Part shown: in pieces, positions 8,078 through 16,964 of the stretch | Layout of the letters: each line of letters starts with the position of its first letter | Position numbering within the stretch: the first letter of the stretch is position 1 | Assembly (NCBI GenBank): GCA_050951845.1 | Contig: JBMNJV010000001.1 | Location: 496,001-560,000, forward strand | Source of the DNA: UBA5436 sp050951845 | GTDB lineage: Bacteria; Bacillota; Clostridia; Saccharofermentanales; DTU023 | Length of the DNA stretch: 64,000 nucleotides | Reading direction: 5' to 3' | Made by a program: the position numbers and the translations under genes | The notes under the pieces: generated by a model | What the model saw: the letters and a program-made list of their open reading frames with translations, nothing else | Told to the model about the DNA's origin: nothing | Databases searched by the model: none

Positions 8078-9094
8078 ATGAAACAAGTATTTTTAGCAGA
8101 GCCGTTAACAATTAAAACTGTTGAGATTCCTTTTCCAACACAACAAAAAGGATGGGTATTAGCAAAAACCATGCTAACAGGGATTTGTGGTTCTGATGTA
8201 AAAAGCTACTATGGTGAAACAATTTTTGGTAATAAATTCCCTTTCCATATAGGCCATGAAGTATGTGCAATTGTTACGGAAGTTGATAGCAATAATCTTA
8301 GATTAAGAATAGGAGATGCTATAGTTATTGATCCGATTTTTTCGTGTGGATATTGTAATTCTTGTTTTAGCAATAAAAACAACAATTGTGAGTATGGTAC
8401 TACTATAGGAATTAGAGGTTTTGGTGGCTTTTCTGAATATGTTTATATTCCTGAATCGAGTGCTTTTAAGATAAATAATAATGATCTTAAAAAAATGGTA
8501 TTTGCAGAACCGTTATCTACAGTGGTGTATGGCTATAATAAATTAAAAATGAACCCAACCCAGAAAATTCTGATCCAAGGAATGGGCAGCATAGGACTAC
8601 TCTTTTTGAATTTGGCTATTTATGATAAAATTGCAGAAATTGTTGTTACTGATATCAATAATGGAAAATTGAGGATTGCTTCAGAACTAGGTGCAAAAAA
8701 CGTATTAAATCCATTGAATAAAACAGATAAAGCAAAATTAGATAACAAGCAATTTGATATAATAATTGATTGCACTGGTTCAATAGATGCAATTCAGTCT
8801 TCAATTGAAAAAGTTGCATTTGGAGGTCAAATTTTAATTTTTGGCATAAGTTCAGCTAATCAAACTATTTTATTGAGTCCATTCGAATTATACAAAAAGG
8901 ATGCTGCAATTTTTGGATCGCATAAATCCACAAAACAATCTTTTGTTCAAGCAATTTCTTTGCTTGAACAAGGTGTAATTGATACTAAGAGGATTACGGA
9001 TTCAATAAAACCTTTGTCTGAATTAGAGCAGAGTATTATTGATATCCACGAAGGAAAATCAATCGGAAAGATTATTATAGATGTTACTAAATAA
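8078..9094 (+). CDS. zinc-dependent alcohol/polyol dehydrogenase (MDR family), second copy
   Basis: 338 aa from the ATG at 8078, which has AGAGGGG 5 bases upstream; an in-frame ATG at 8054 lacks such a site. Motifs are GICGSDVKSYYG, GHEVCAIVTEVD (catalytic zinc), the cysteine group CGYCNSCFSNKNNNC (structural zinc) and GMGSIG (Rossmann loop). It belongs to the same superfamily as the gene at 109 but is not a close copy. Base composition is AT-rich like the importer genes before it, and it appears to close that catabolic island. Confidence 0.87.
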   Translation: MKQVFLAEPLTIKTVEIPFPTQQKGWVLAKTMLTGICGSDVKSYYGETIFGNKFPFHIGHEVCAIVTEVDSNNLRLRIGDAIVIDPIFSCGYCNSCFSNKNNNCEYGTTIGIRGFGGFSEYVYIPESSAFKINNNDLKKMVFAEPLSTVVYGYNKLKMNPTQKILIQGMGSIGLLFLNLAIYDKIAEIVVTDINNGKLRIASELGAKNVLNPLNKTDKAKLDNKQFDIIIDCTGSIDAIQSSIEKVAFGGQILIFGISSANQTILLSPFELYKKDAAIFGSHKSTKQSFVQAISLLEQGVIDTKRITDSIKPLSELEQSIIDIHEGKSIGKIIIDVTK

Positions 9095-9156
9095 TACAAT
9101 CTGGAAATATTCTACATATAAGTAATTTTATTTTAAATAGAAGGTTTATTTATTGT

Positions 9157-9570
9157 ATGAATGTACTGGTAATAGATTCTCAAGGTGGAGGAATAGGTAA
9201 AGAGGTGGTGAGAGCGATTAAGCAATCATTGCCTGAGGCTAAAATTACGGCTGTCGGCACGAATGGGGTGGCAACCTCCGCGATGCTGAGAGCCGGTGCC
9301 GATCAAGCTGCGACCGGTGAAAATGCGGTAATAGTTTGTTGTAAAAATGCTGACTACATTGTGGGACCGATCGGGATAGTAATTGCCGATTCCATGTTGG
9401 GTGAAGTAACTCCCAAGATGGCTTTAGCTATCGGACAGAGTCCGGCAAGGAGGATTTTGATTCCGGTTAATCACTGTGACAATATTGTGGTCGGTGTACC
9501 TGATTTAACGATGAGCAAATTAGTGAACGGTGTAGTAGAAGAATTGATTGCAGATATACGTAAAGTGTAA
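9157..9570 (+). CDS. DUF3842 family protein
   Basis: 137 aa soluble protein that I recognise as the DUF3842 family of Firmicutes: it starts NVLVIDSQGGGIGKE, a glycine-rich nucleotide- or cofactor-loop-like motif, and continues with GTNGVATSAMLRAGAD and GPIGIVIADSMLGEVTP. No catalytic function is established for the family as far as I know. Composition changes sharply to the GC level of the following nickel genes, so it goes with the island downstream rather than the importer upstream. The best ribosome site, AGAAGG, is about 12 bases from the ATG. Confidence 0.75.
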   Translation: MNVLVIDSQGGGIGKEVVRAIKQSLPEAKITAVGTNGVATSAMLRAGADQAATGENAVIVCCKNADYIVGPIGIVIADSMLGEVTPKMALAIGQSPARRILIPVNHCDNIVVGVPDLTMSKLVNGVVEELIADIRKV

Positions 9571-9575
9571 TTTAA

Positions 9576-9597
9576 AATTTCATATTAATATGAAATT
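9576..9597. promoter_or_regulatory. 22-bp perfect palindrome after the DUF3842 gene
   Basis: Half-site AATTTCATATT is followed directly by its exact reverse complement AATATGAAATT. It lies 5 bp past the DUF3842 stop. With no T-run after it, it is a poor terminator, and a symmetric protein-binding site for the metal-importer operon that follows is at least as likely. Confidence 0.4.
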
Positions 9598-9653
9598 GAT
9601 TTTAATATACAAAGAAATGACGTACACGAATAATTTTGTAAATTAGAGGGGTG

Positions 9654-9711
9654 TATGTTAACATAAACTGGTATTTTCTACATGAATGTAGAGTCGTTGT
9701 CTGAAGACAAT
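9654..9711 (+). promoter_or_regulatory. palindrome plus twin TGAA-tetraloop hairpins in the metal-importer leader
   Basis: In the 344-bp gap before the importer there is a 12-bp palindrome TATGTTAACATA (9654-9665). It is followed by two adjacent hairpins with the same loop: TCTACA-TGAA-TGTAGA (9677-9692) and TTGTC-TGAA-GACAA (9697-9710, extendable by a G-U pair), three bases apart, then CCCTTTTTA. Twin hairpins with identical tetraloops look like a structured RNA leader. I do not recognise a known riboswitch class. The rest of the gap shows no gene. Confidence 0.4.
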
Positions 9712-9914
9712 CCCTTTTTATCAATCCTTTATCACTGAAACATGAAGTTTTAGTTCTGATTTGAAGATCCGAAAATTTGAACTTGAACAGTATTTTGATG
9801 CGATTTTTTTGAGATTGCCTGATTAATCATGCTGTCAGCTGATAACCAGGTTAGTTTTAAGAAAAATGTTTTGAAAATTCTGTACAAGTCACACTTTTAG
9901 AAAGAGAAAAAATC

Positions 9915-11117
9915 ATGAAAAAATTTTTAATGTTTTTATTGGTAATCATATTATGCTTTACAAGTTTCGGTTGTACAAAAAAAGAGGAAGATGTACCGGA
10001 AAATAAAGCAAAAGAAGAGGATGTTCAAGCAGATTCAGATGATGTTGAGGAGAACAAAGATACAGCTGGTGAAGGTGCAGAGAAATCTGACAAACAAGAT
10101 TCTGACGAAGCTACTCGTACGATTACCGATTCCGCAGGTCGTGAAGTTGAGATTCCGAAGGAAGTCAAAACGATTGTTCCTCTGGGTAACACACCACGTA
10201 TGATTACCTATCTGGGTTTAGCGAAAAATGTGGTGGGAATCGGTGAGTGTGAAATTACGGATAATCGGATGCATGCATATGCTTTCGTGAATAAGGAGCT
10301 TTGGCAAGACTTGCCGAATTGCGGCACTGATGCTATGGGAGAAACAGCTTATTATCCGGAAGAGATCATTCTGGCAAATCCGGATGTAATTTTATGTACA
10401 TATACATCAGATGTTGCGGATGATATTCAAAATAAAACAGGAATACCTACAGTTTCAGTTCCACAAGGGACATTATTCGGTGAAGATTATGAAGTAGCCC
10501 TGAGAATGCTTGGTGATGTTTGTGGTGTTTCTGAGCGGGCTGAAGAAATAATTTCTTATATTAATGAGAGTTTGGAAGATTTAAGAACGAGAACTCAAGA
10601 CATCCCTGATGATTCAAAACCGACAGTCCTGGCGGCAGGAGCAACATTCAAAGGAAGTCATAGTATTGACGGTATTTACACAAATTATTCAGTGTTTGAA
10701 ACCTTGTCTGCAAAGGATGTCGCAGTGGATTTGGCAGGCCAAGCAGGTTCCAGCGGAGTAATGGTTGACAAAGAGCAGATTTTGGAATGGGATCCGGATA
10801 TGATCTTTTTTGATGCGGGCAGTATGGAACTGGTCAGAACAGACTATAAAGAAAATCCTGATTATTTTAAGCAGTTAAAAGCTGTTCAAAATGGTGAACT
10901 ATATCAATGGCCGAATTCAACCTGGCATTGGTCAAACGTTGAGATACCGATAGTTAGTACATACTACACCGGTCAATTATTGTATCCGGACAAATTTGCG
11001 GATGTTGATTTCGAGGAAAAAGCAAGTGAAGTTTTTGAGTTTTTCCTTGGCGATCCTGATTATCTGGCAAAATTGGAAGAAGCAGGTTCAGGATACGGCA
11101 AAGTTACACTCGAATAA
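9915..11117 (+). CDS. ABC importer substrate-binding lipoprotein (BtuF/FepB-like; metal or metallophore)
   Basis: 400 aa. The N-terminus is a short lipoprotein signal ending SFGC, then an acidic linker to about residue 70. The binding domain begins TRTITDSAGREVEIP, the hallmark of periplasmic-binding-protein-2 family members that bind cobalamin, siderophores, heme or free nickel/cobalt. It heads a three-gene importer with a FecCD-type permease and a FecE-type ATPase. Because FmdE and the nickel-cofactor genes larE, larB and larC follow directly, nickel or a nickel chelate is the favoured cargo, but that is inference from position. Confidence 0.85.
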   Translation: MKKFLMFLLVIILCFTSFGCTKKEEDVPENKAKEEDVQADSDDVEENKDTAGEGAEKSDKQDSDEATRTITDSAGREVEIPKEVKTIVPLGNTPRMITYLGLAKNVVGIGECEITDNRMHAYAFVNKELWQDLPNCGTDAMGETAYYPEEIILANPDVILCTYTSDVADDIQNKTGIPTVSVPQGTLFGEDYEVALRMLGDVCGVSERAEEIISYINESLEDLRTRTQDIPDDSKPTVLAAGATFKGSHSIDGIYTNYSVFETLSAKDVAVDLAGQAGSSGVMVDKEQILEWDPDMIFFDAGSMELVRTDYKENPDYFKQLKAVQNGELYQWPNSTWHWSNVEIPIVSTYYTGQLLYPDKFADVDFEEKASEVFEFFLGDPDYLAKLEEAGSGYGKVTLE

Positions 11118-11194
11118 TTATTAAGATTTTTCAGAACAACCAAACTTAAATATTATTACTGCTAATAGCACAGGAATAATCAGGATTCAGATTA

Positions 11195-12289
11195 ATGCAA
11201 AAAAATACTATAAACCAAATAACCCAATTGAATTTATATAATGAATATATTCGTCGCAAGTATGTGATTGTGCTTGTGACGATAGTTTTAATGTTTTTCT
11301 TTGCCCTATATTCGATGAGTGTGGGTTCAATCAAGATTTCTTTTTCAGATATTTTTAAAACTCTTACCGGCAAAGGAGATGCTTTATCCAAGACAACAAT
11401 TTTGAATATCAGGTTGCCGCGTGTCTTGGCGGCGATTTTGGTCGGTGCGGCATTGGCTTCAGCCGGTGTCGTAATGCAATGTGTTTTGCGCAATCAGCTG
11501 GCATCAGCATCGACTTTGGGAGTTTCGCAAGGTGCGGCATTCGGTGCAGCTTTAGGAATTGTGGTTTTCGGCGGTGGTGTTGTCAATTCGGCAAATGCAA
11601 CTTCGGCAATAACAATAAACAATCCATATATCGTTACACTCTGTGCCTTTGTCTTCGGATCAGTATCGACATTAGTTGTGATCATTATTTCACGTATTAA
11701 ACGGGACATCGGACCTGCAGGGCTGGTGCTTGCCGGAGTTGCTTTAAGTTCTCTCTTCGGTGGAGGCAGTACACTTTTACAATACTTTACCGATGATACG
11801 AAACTTGGAGCAATCGTATTCTGGACATTCGGTAATCTCGGCAGTGCTAATCTCAGAGAACTTTTAGTTTTAGCAATTGCATTCGGCATAGCGTTGATTT
11901 ATTTCATGTTTAATCGCTGGAATTATAATGCGATGCAAAGCGGCATGGATACAGCGCAAAGTCTTGGTGTAAATACCCGTTCGGTTATGCTGGTCAGCAT
12001 GGCTTTCTGTTCTCTGTTATCTGCGGTGGCAGTTTCTTTTGTCGGAATAATCAGTTTTGTCGGTTTGGTTGCACCTCATATTATGCGACGTTTAATCGGT
12101 AATGACTACAGATACTTGATTCCCGGATCGGCATTTGCCGGCGCTCTGCTCCTGATCCTTGCTGATATCTTCGGACGCACAGTTGTTGCACCGGTTATTT
12201 TACCGATCGGAGCATTGACATCATTTCTGGGAGCGCCGATGTTCTTAATCCTTTTATTTAAGAAGGGAGACAAAGATGCTGGCAGTTAA
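11195..12289 (+). CDS. FecCD/BtuC-family ABC importer permease
   Basis: 364 aa with about nine to ten membrane segments. Typical family stretches are LNIRLPRVLAAILVGAALA near residue 67 and VGLVAPHIMRRLIGNDYR near residue 290, the loop that docks the ATPase. It lies 77 bp after the binding protein, and its end overlaps the ATPase gene by 14 bp, so translation is probably coupled. Confidence 0.92.
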   Translation: MQKNTINQITQLNLYNEYIRRKYVIVLVTIVLMFFFALYSMSVGSIKISFSDIFKTLTGKGDALSKTTILNIRLPRVLAAILVGAALASAGVVMQCVLRNQLASASTLGVSQGAAFGAALGIVVFGGGVVNSANATSAITINNPYIVTLCAFVFGSVSTLVVIIISRIKRDIGPAGLVLAGVALSSLFGGGSTLLQYFTDDTKLGAIVFWTFGNLGSANLRELLVLAIAFGIALIYFMFNRWNYNAMQSGMDTAQSLGVNTRSVMLVSMAFCSLLSAVAVSFVGIISFVGLVAPHIMRRLIGNDYRYLIPGSAFAGALLLILADIFGRTVVAPVILPIGALTSFLGAPMFLILLFKKGDKDAGS

Positions 12290-13037
12290 AAATGTATCCT
12301 TTTCTTATAAAGGTATGACCACAAATATTTTGGAAGAAGTAAGTTTCAAAATTGAGCCGGGACAATGTTTGGCAATTCTCGGTAATAATGGCGCCGGTAA
12401 GAGTACTTTACTGAAATGCATCAATCGAATTTGCCCGATCCGAAAAGGTTCGGTACATATTGACGGAAAAGATGCATATAAAATGAATAATAAAATTTTG
12501 GCACAAAATATTGCCTATGTTCCGCAAAGAACTGAATCAAACAATATGACAGTATTTGATACTGTTTTATTGGGTAGAAAGCCTTATATTAAGTGGGATA
12601 TTACGCTTGAAGATCGGAAAATTGTTGCGGATATCATCAATCAAATGGGCTTGGAGAAGTTTGCTTTGCGCAATGTTTCTACCCTGTCCGGCGGTGAAGC
12701 TCAAATTGTTACATTGTCACGTGCTTTAGCCCAACAACCGAAAGTTTTACTCCTGGATGAACCGACCAGTAATTTGGATTTGAAAAATCAACACGAGGTT
12801 TTACGTATTGTCAGAAAGATTGCCGAAAAGAACCAAATAAGTGTTATTCTGGTTATTCATGATCTTAATCTGGCAACTCATTATTGTGATAAGTTTTTAT
12901 TGCTTAAAGACAAAAATGTTTATTCATATGGTGGCATTGAAACAATAACTGCCGATGCAATCGAGGCTGTCTACGGAATAGATGTTGAAATTTTAGATTA
13001 TAAAGATACAAAATTAATCGTAGCGCAAAGCGATTAA
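12276..13037 (+). CDS. FecE/BtuD-family ABC importer ATPase
   Basis: 253 aa. Walker A GNNGAGKST near residue 36, signature LSGGEAQI near residue 138, Walker B VLLLDEPTSNLD and the switch-histidine region VILVIHDLN are all intact. It completes the metal or metallophore importer with the two preceding genes. A 137-bp gap separates it from the FmdE gene. Confidence 0.92.
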   Translation: MLAVKNVSFSYKGMTTNILEEVSFKIEPGQCLAILGNNGAGKSTLLKCINRICPIRKGSVHIDGKDAYKMNNKILAQNIAYVPQRTESNNMTVFDTVLLGRKPYIKWDITLEDRKIVADIINQMGLEKFALRNVSTLSGGEAQIVTLSRALAQQPKVLLLDEPTSNLDLKNQHEVLRIVRKIAEKNQISVILVIHDLNLATHYCDKFLLLKDKNVYSYGGIETITADAIEAVYGIDVEILDYKDTKLIVAQSD

Positions 13038-13174
13038 TTCCGGTTAACTGACAAAATCAAATAATAAATTAAAGATTAAATAAAAATATTTAAATAATAT
13101 GAATAAATCACAGGACAAAAGTATTGATTAGGAGAATTAAATTTTAAACAAAAAAATTAGAAAAGAGAAATAAA

Positions 13175-13705
13175 ATGGATCAGGATAAATTATGGACAAA
13201 AGCTGTTGAATTTCACGGTCATGAATGCGGCGGTCTAGCAATTGGCTTTAAGGCTGCTTTATATGCGATTGAATTGTTGGATTTAAAATTTTCAGCAGAT
13301 GAACAAGTTGTTTGCATTTCGGAAAATGATGCCTGCGGCGTAGATGCTATTCAAGTCTTGTTAGGTTGTAGCGTAGGTAAGGGCAATTTACTTTTCCATA
13401 TAGCGGGGAAACAAGCATTTTCTTTCTATAATCGCAATAATGGTAAATCAGTCAGACTGATATTGAAAAAGCGTCCGCACGAAATGACCCGCGAAGAATC
13501 TTTGGTATATTACAAAAACCTGGAACCGCAAGAGATGTTTGATGTGATGGACGTCAGAATCGAATTACCGGAACAAGCACGCTTTTTTGATTCTTATACC
13601 TGTGAAAGTTGTGGTGAAACAACCGGTACAAATTGGATTCGTATCCAACAAGGCAAAAAACTCTGTGTAGATTGTTACGTTGCATATGACCGTTTTAAAG
13701 TGTAG
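13175..13705 (+). CDS. FmdE-family protein with C-terminal zinc ribbon
   Basis: 176 aa. The N-terminal FmdE domain shows FHGHECGGLAIGFKAAL (residues about 10-26), with the His/Cys metal site, and a following SENDACGVDAIQ. The C-terminus is a zinc ribbon with CESC at about residue 144 and CVDC at about residue 168. FmdE was named from the formylmethanofuran dehydrogenase operon, but in bacteria the family is spread widely and often sits beside metal or molybdopterin genes. Its place between a metal importer and the lar genes points to a nickel-handling or NPN-related role (inference). Confidence 0.85.
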   Translation: MDQDKLWTKAVEFHGHECGGLAIGFKAALYAIELLDLKFSADEQVVCISENDACGVDAIQVLLGCSVGKGNLLFHIAGKQAFSFYNRNNGKSVRLILKKRPHEMTREESLVYYKNLEPQEMFDVMDVRIELPEQARFFDSYTCESCGETTGTNWIRIQQGKKLCVDCYVAYDRFKV

Positions 13706-13841
13706 ATAGCGATGTTTCATACCATCGCTTTAATATATGAAAAACAATTTTTGTATCCTGAGACAAATGTCAGCATATTATTTATAATAAGTATCAATTA
13801 AAAGATTTAGAGCGATAATAAAATAACAAGAAAACATACAA

Positions 13842-14588
13842 ATGAAATTATCAGATTTTTTCAAAGAAAATCCAAAAGTTGCGCTGGCATTTTCCGGCGG
13901 TGTAGATTCAACCTATTTATTATATGCGGCAAAGCAATATGTGGAAGATGTTACCGCATACTATGTGAAGTCTGATTTTCAACCACAGTTTGAGCTGGAT
14001 GATGCCAAATCAATTTCTGAACAATTAGGCGCAAAGCTGAAAATTATTGAGCTGGATATTTTTACCAATCCTGATGTGATTAATAATGGTTCTGAACGTT
14101 GTTATTATTGCAAATCAATGATTTTCTCAACAATTATTAATCAGGCCCAAATAGACGGCTATTCGGTTTTATTAGATGGAAGCAATGCATCCGATAATTT
14201 TGCCGAACGTCCCGGAATGCGGGCTTTAACTGAATTCAAAGTCAAATCACCTTTACGTGAATGTGGTTTGACGAAAAATGATATTAGAAATTTATCGGCA
14301 AAAGCAGGCTTACCTACAGCTGATAAACCGTCATATTCATGTCTGGCCACCAGGATTCCTCAGGGCATGCAAATTACTAAAGAAAAATTACAAGCCACTG
14401 AAAAAGCAGAAAATTTTTTATTTGAGCTGGGCTTTAACGATTTCAGAATAAGACATATGGGCGATTATGCAGGAATTCAATTGGCTGCCGATGAATTTAC
14501 TTTATTTTTTGAGCAAAAAGAATATATTTTATCAGAATTAAGGAAATATTATCCGAAAATTCTGTTAGATCCGGAACCACGTATTTGA
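13842..14588 (+). CDS. larE: LarE, ATP-dependent sulfur transferase of nickel-pincer cofactor synthesis
   Basis: 248 aa PP-loop enzyme. In L. plantarum LarE adenylylates the carboxylate made by LarB and donates sulfur from its own cysteine. Seen here: the PP-loop LAFSGGVDSTYLL at residues 15-27, ERCYYCK with Cys87 and Cys90, and YSCLATRIPQG with Cys167 at the position of the sacrificial cysteine. Some relatives use a [4Fe-4S]-bound sulfur instead; the sequence alone does not settle which type this is. LarB and LarC follow on the same strand. Confidence 0.9.
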   Translation: MKLSDFFKENPKVALAFSGGVDSTYLLYAAKQYVEDVTAYYVKSDFQPQFELDDAKSISEQLGAKLKIIELDIFTNPDVINNGSERCYYCKSMIFSTIINQAQIDGYSVLLDGSNASDNFAERPGMRALTEFKVKSPLRECGLTKNDIRNLSAKAGLPTADKPSYSCLATRIPQGMQITKEKLQATEKAENFLFELGFNDFRIRHMGDYAGIQLAADEFTLFFEQKEYILSELRKYYPKILLDPEPRI

Positions 14589-14663
14589 ATGATAAATAAT
14601 GTATAATTTTATAACATGATTGAGTAATTATCAGATGAACATTGTCTTTTCGGAGGAAAATCA

Positions 14664-15425
14664 ATGAATCAGGATATAATCAATATTTTGAATGCAGTAA
14701 AAAATCAGGAATTATCGGTCGAAGAAGCATTGCTGCAAATAAAACAAGAACCTTTTGTTGATATCGGATATGCAAAAGTTGATTTACAGCGCAGTACACG
14801 ACAGGGAGCGCCGGAGGTTATCTTCGGTGCAGGCAAAACTCCGGAACAAATTGATGGAATTATCAGAACAATGCTTGATCATGATCAGAATTCGATATTG
14901 ATTACCAGACTCAAGCCGGAATCTGCGGAAATGATCGGTAAGAATTATAATTTGAGATATTATTCCGAAGCTCAACTGGGAGTTGTAGGAGAGTCCGTAA
15001 AATCCGGCGACGAATCTTCCGGTATCGGTAATATTGTTGTTGCCACAGGCGGCACCAGTGATATTACGGTTGCCGAAGAAGCAGCTCTGACCGCTGAGTT
15101 TTACGGTAATAATGTAATTAGACTATACGATGTCGGAGTTGCCGGTTTACATCGCTTGCTCTCGCATTTAGATGAAATCATGAGTGCAAGTGTCATTATT
15201 GCTGTTGCAGGCATGGAGGGTGCTTTAGCTTCAGTGATCGGCGGCTTGGTTGCTTGTCCGGTAATAGCAGTTCCGACCAGCGTCGGCTACGGGGCATCTT
15301 TTTCCGGATTGACCGCATTATTGTCGATGTTGAATTCTTGTTCGAGCGGTGTTTCTGTTGTAAATATCGACAACGGGTTCGGAGCCGGATATCTTGCTAA
15401 TATGATAAATCACATGGGGAAATAA
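14664..15425 (+). CDS. larB: LarB, pyridinium-3,5-biscarboxylate synthase
   Basis: 253 aa. LarB carboxylates and hydrolyses nicotinic acid adenine dinucleotide, the first step to the nickel-pincer nucleotide. The N-terminal part has VDLQRSTRQGAPEVIFGAGKTP (split around residue 40) and the C-terminal half is AIR-carboxylase-like, with GTSDITVAEEAALTAE, AVPTSVGYGASFSG and a terminal NIDNGFGAGYLANMI. A clear GGAGG lies upstream of the ATG. larC begins 86 bp downstream. Confidence 0.93.
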   Translation: MNQDIINILNAVKNQELSVEEALLQIKQEPFVDIGYAKVDLQRSTRQGAPEVIFGAGKTPEQIDGIIRTMLDHDQNSILITRLKPESAEMIGKNYNLRYYSEAQLGVVGESVKSGDESSGIGNIVVATGGTSDITVAEEAALTAEFYGNNVIRLYDVGVAGLHRLLSHLDEIMSASVIIAVAGMEGALASVIGGLVACPVIAVPTSVGYGASFSGLTALLSMLNSCSSGVSVVNIDNGFGAGYLANMINHMGK

Positions 15426-15511
15426 TGTTTTTCCGGTAAAACCGTTCAACAGGTTTTTGCTGAAAAACATTGAAGAACATAGCTGAAACAGAGAAAACAA
15501 AGGAAGTAAAG

Positions 15512-16858
15512 ATGAGAATTTTATATTTTGATTGCGGTATGGGTGCTGCCGGTGACATGATAGCCGGTGCTTTATATGATTTACTTAATGACGAACAGAG
15601 ACAAGAATTCCTTGAAACTTTCAATCGTCTTAATTTGCCCGGTGTCGAAATAATTCCGGAAGTTGCATCAAAATGCGGAATTAACGGAATCAATTTTGTT
15701 GTGAAAGTTAATGGTGAAATCGAAGGTGAACATAAACACGAAAACGGACACGATTATGTTCACGAACAATCTCATCAAAATTGCGATCACCATCATCACG
15801 ATCATCACCACGATCATCATCACCACGATCAAGACCATCACTATCATGATCATGACCACCACGATCACGATCATCACCAAGATTACCATCATCATGCTCA
15901 TCGCAGTATGCAAGAAACAGAGAATATTATTGCAGGTTTTAATCTGCCTGAGGAAATAAAAAATGACATAATCAACGTCTACAAACTTATTGCGGAAGCT
16001 GAGAGTGAATCACATGGAGTTCCTGTAACGGATATTCATTTTCATGAAGTGGGAACCATGGATGCGATTGCGGATATTACCGCAGCAAGCATTTTGTTCA
16101 AAATGCTTGCTGTTGATAAGATTATTGCATCTCCTATCCATGTCGGAAGCGGTTCGGTGCGTTGTGCTCATGGAATTTTGCCCGTACCGGCACCGGCAAC
16201 GGCCAATATTCTGCGAGATGTGCCAATATACGGCGGAGAGATCAAAGGTGAATTATGCACACCGACCGGTGCAGCTCTGCTGAAATATTATGTCAATAAT
16301 TTTGAAAACATGCCGATTTTAAAAATTATAAAAACCGGTTATGGTCATGGAAAAAAGAATTTTGCTGTCATGAATAGCCTGCGAGTTCTCTTGGCAGATT
16401 CGGAGAGCGATCCCGGTTCTGCTGAAAAAACCGATCCCAATGATTTGGTCTATGTGTTAAGTTGTAATGTTGACGATATGACTGCTGAAGAAATTGCTTA
16501 TGCGACGGACTGCTTTTTCTCAGCAGGTGCTCTGGATGTCTATACAATTTCACTAGTTATGAAAAAATCCCGTCCCGGTACTTTAATTTCAATAATTTGT
16601 GACAAAAAACTGAAAGATGAACTTATCAGATTAATGTTTAAACATACATCAACCATCGGTATTCGCGAAAATTTATGTAATCGCTATGTGTTAAACCGTT
16701 CATTCGAAACTTTGACAACACAATATGGTAATATTAGAAAAAAGATTACCGGAGGCTACGGTGTGAACAAGGAAAAGCTGGAACATGCCGATCTTGCCGC
16801 AATTGCCAAACAACATAATCTCAGCTTGACCGAGTTAAAAACTAAATTAAGCAAATAA
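15512..16858 (+). CDS. larC: LarC, nickel insertase with long histidine-rich tract
   Basis: 448 aa from the ATG at 15512, which follows AGGAAG and starts MRILYFDCGMGAAGDM as LarC proteins do. LarC inserts nickel into the dithiocarboxylated pyridinium ring in a CTP-dependent reaction. Residues about 74-130 are an insert of Asp, Gln and roughly 29 histidines, which would bind many metal ions and probably stores or delivers nickel. The flanks of the insert are conserved LarC sequence (SHGVPVTDIHFHEVGTMDAI, then GELCTPTGAALLKYY). In L. plantarum larC is split and read through a programmed frameshift; here one uninterrupted frame covers both parts. Confidence 0.93.
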   Translation: MRILYFDCGMGAAGDMIAGALYDLLNDEQRQEFLETFNRLNLPGVEIIPEVASKCGINGINFVVKVNGEIEGEHKHENGHDYVHEQSHQNCDHHHHDHHHDHHHHDQDHHYHDHDHHDHDHHQDYHHHAHRSMQETENIIAGFNLPEEIKNDIINVYKLIAEAESESHGVPVTDIHFHEVGTMDAIADITAASILFKMLAVDKIIASPIHVGSGSVRCAHGILPVPAPATANILRDVPIYGGEIKGELCTPTGAALLKYYVNNFENMPILKIIKTGYGHGKKNFAVMNSLRVLLADSESDPGSAEKTDPNDLVYVLSCNVDDMTAEEIAYATDCFFSAGALDVYTISLVMKKSRPGTLISIICDKKLKDELIRLMFKHTSTIGIRENLCNRYVLNRSFETLTTQYGNIRKKITGGYGVNKEKLEHADLAAIAKQHNLSLTELKTKLSK

Positions 16859-16964
16859 ATTTAATTTTAGCGAAAAAATTATAAAAAACTAAATTAAATT
16901 ATAAAAAAAGTGAATTATAGAATTGAATAATAAAAATTGAATTATAAAAAAGAAACAGAGCTAT

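Noticed and set aside
15711..15959. Long open frames on both strands across the larC histidine region
   Set aside because: They arise from the low-complexity CAT/CAC/GAT codons; their translations are Met/Ile/Val/Thr runs without family sequence or ribosome sites.
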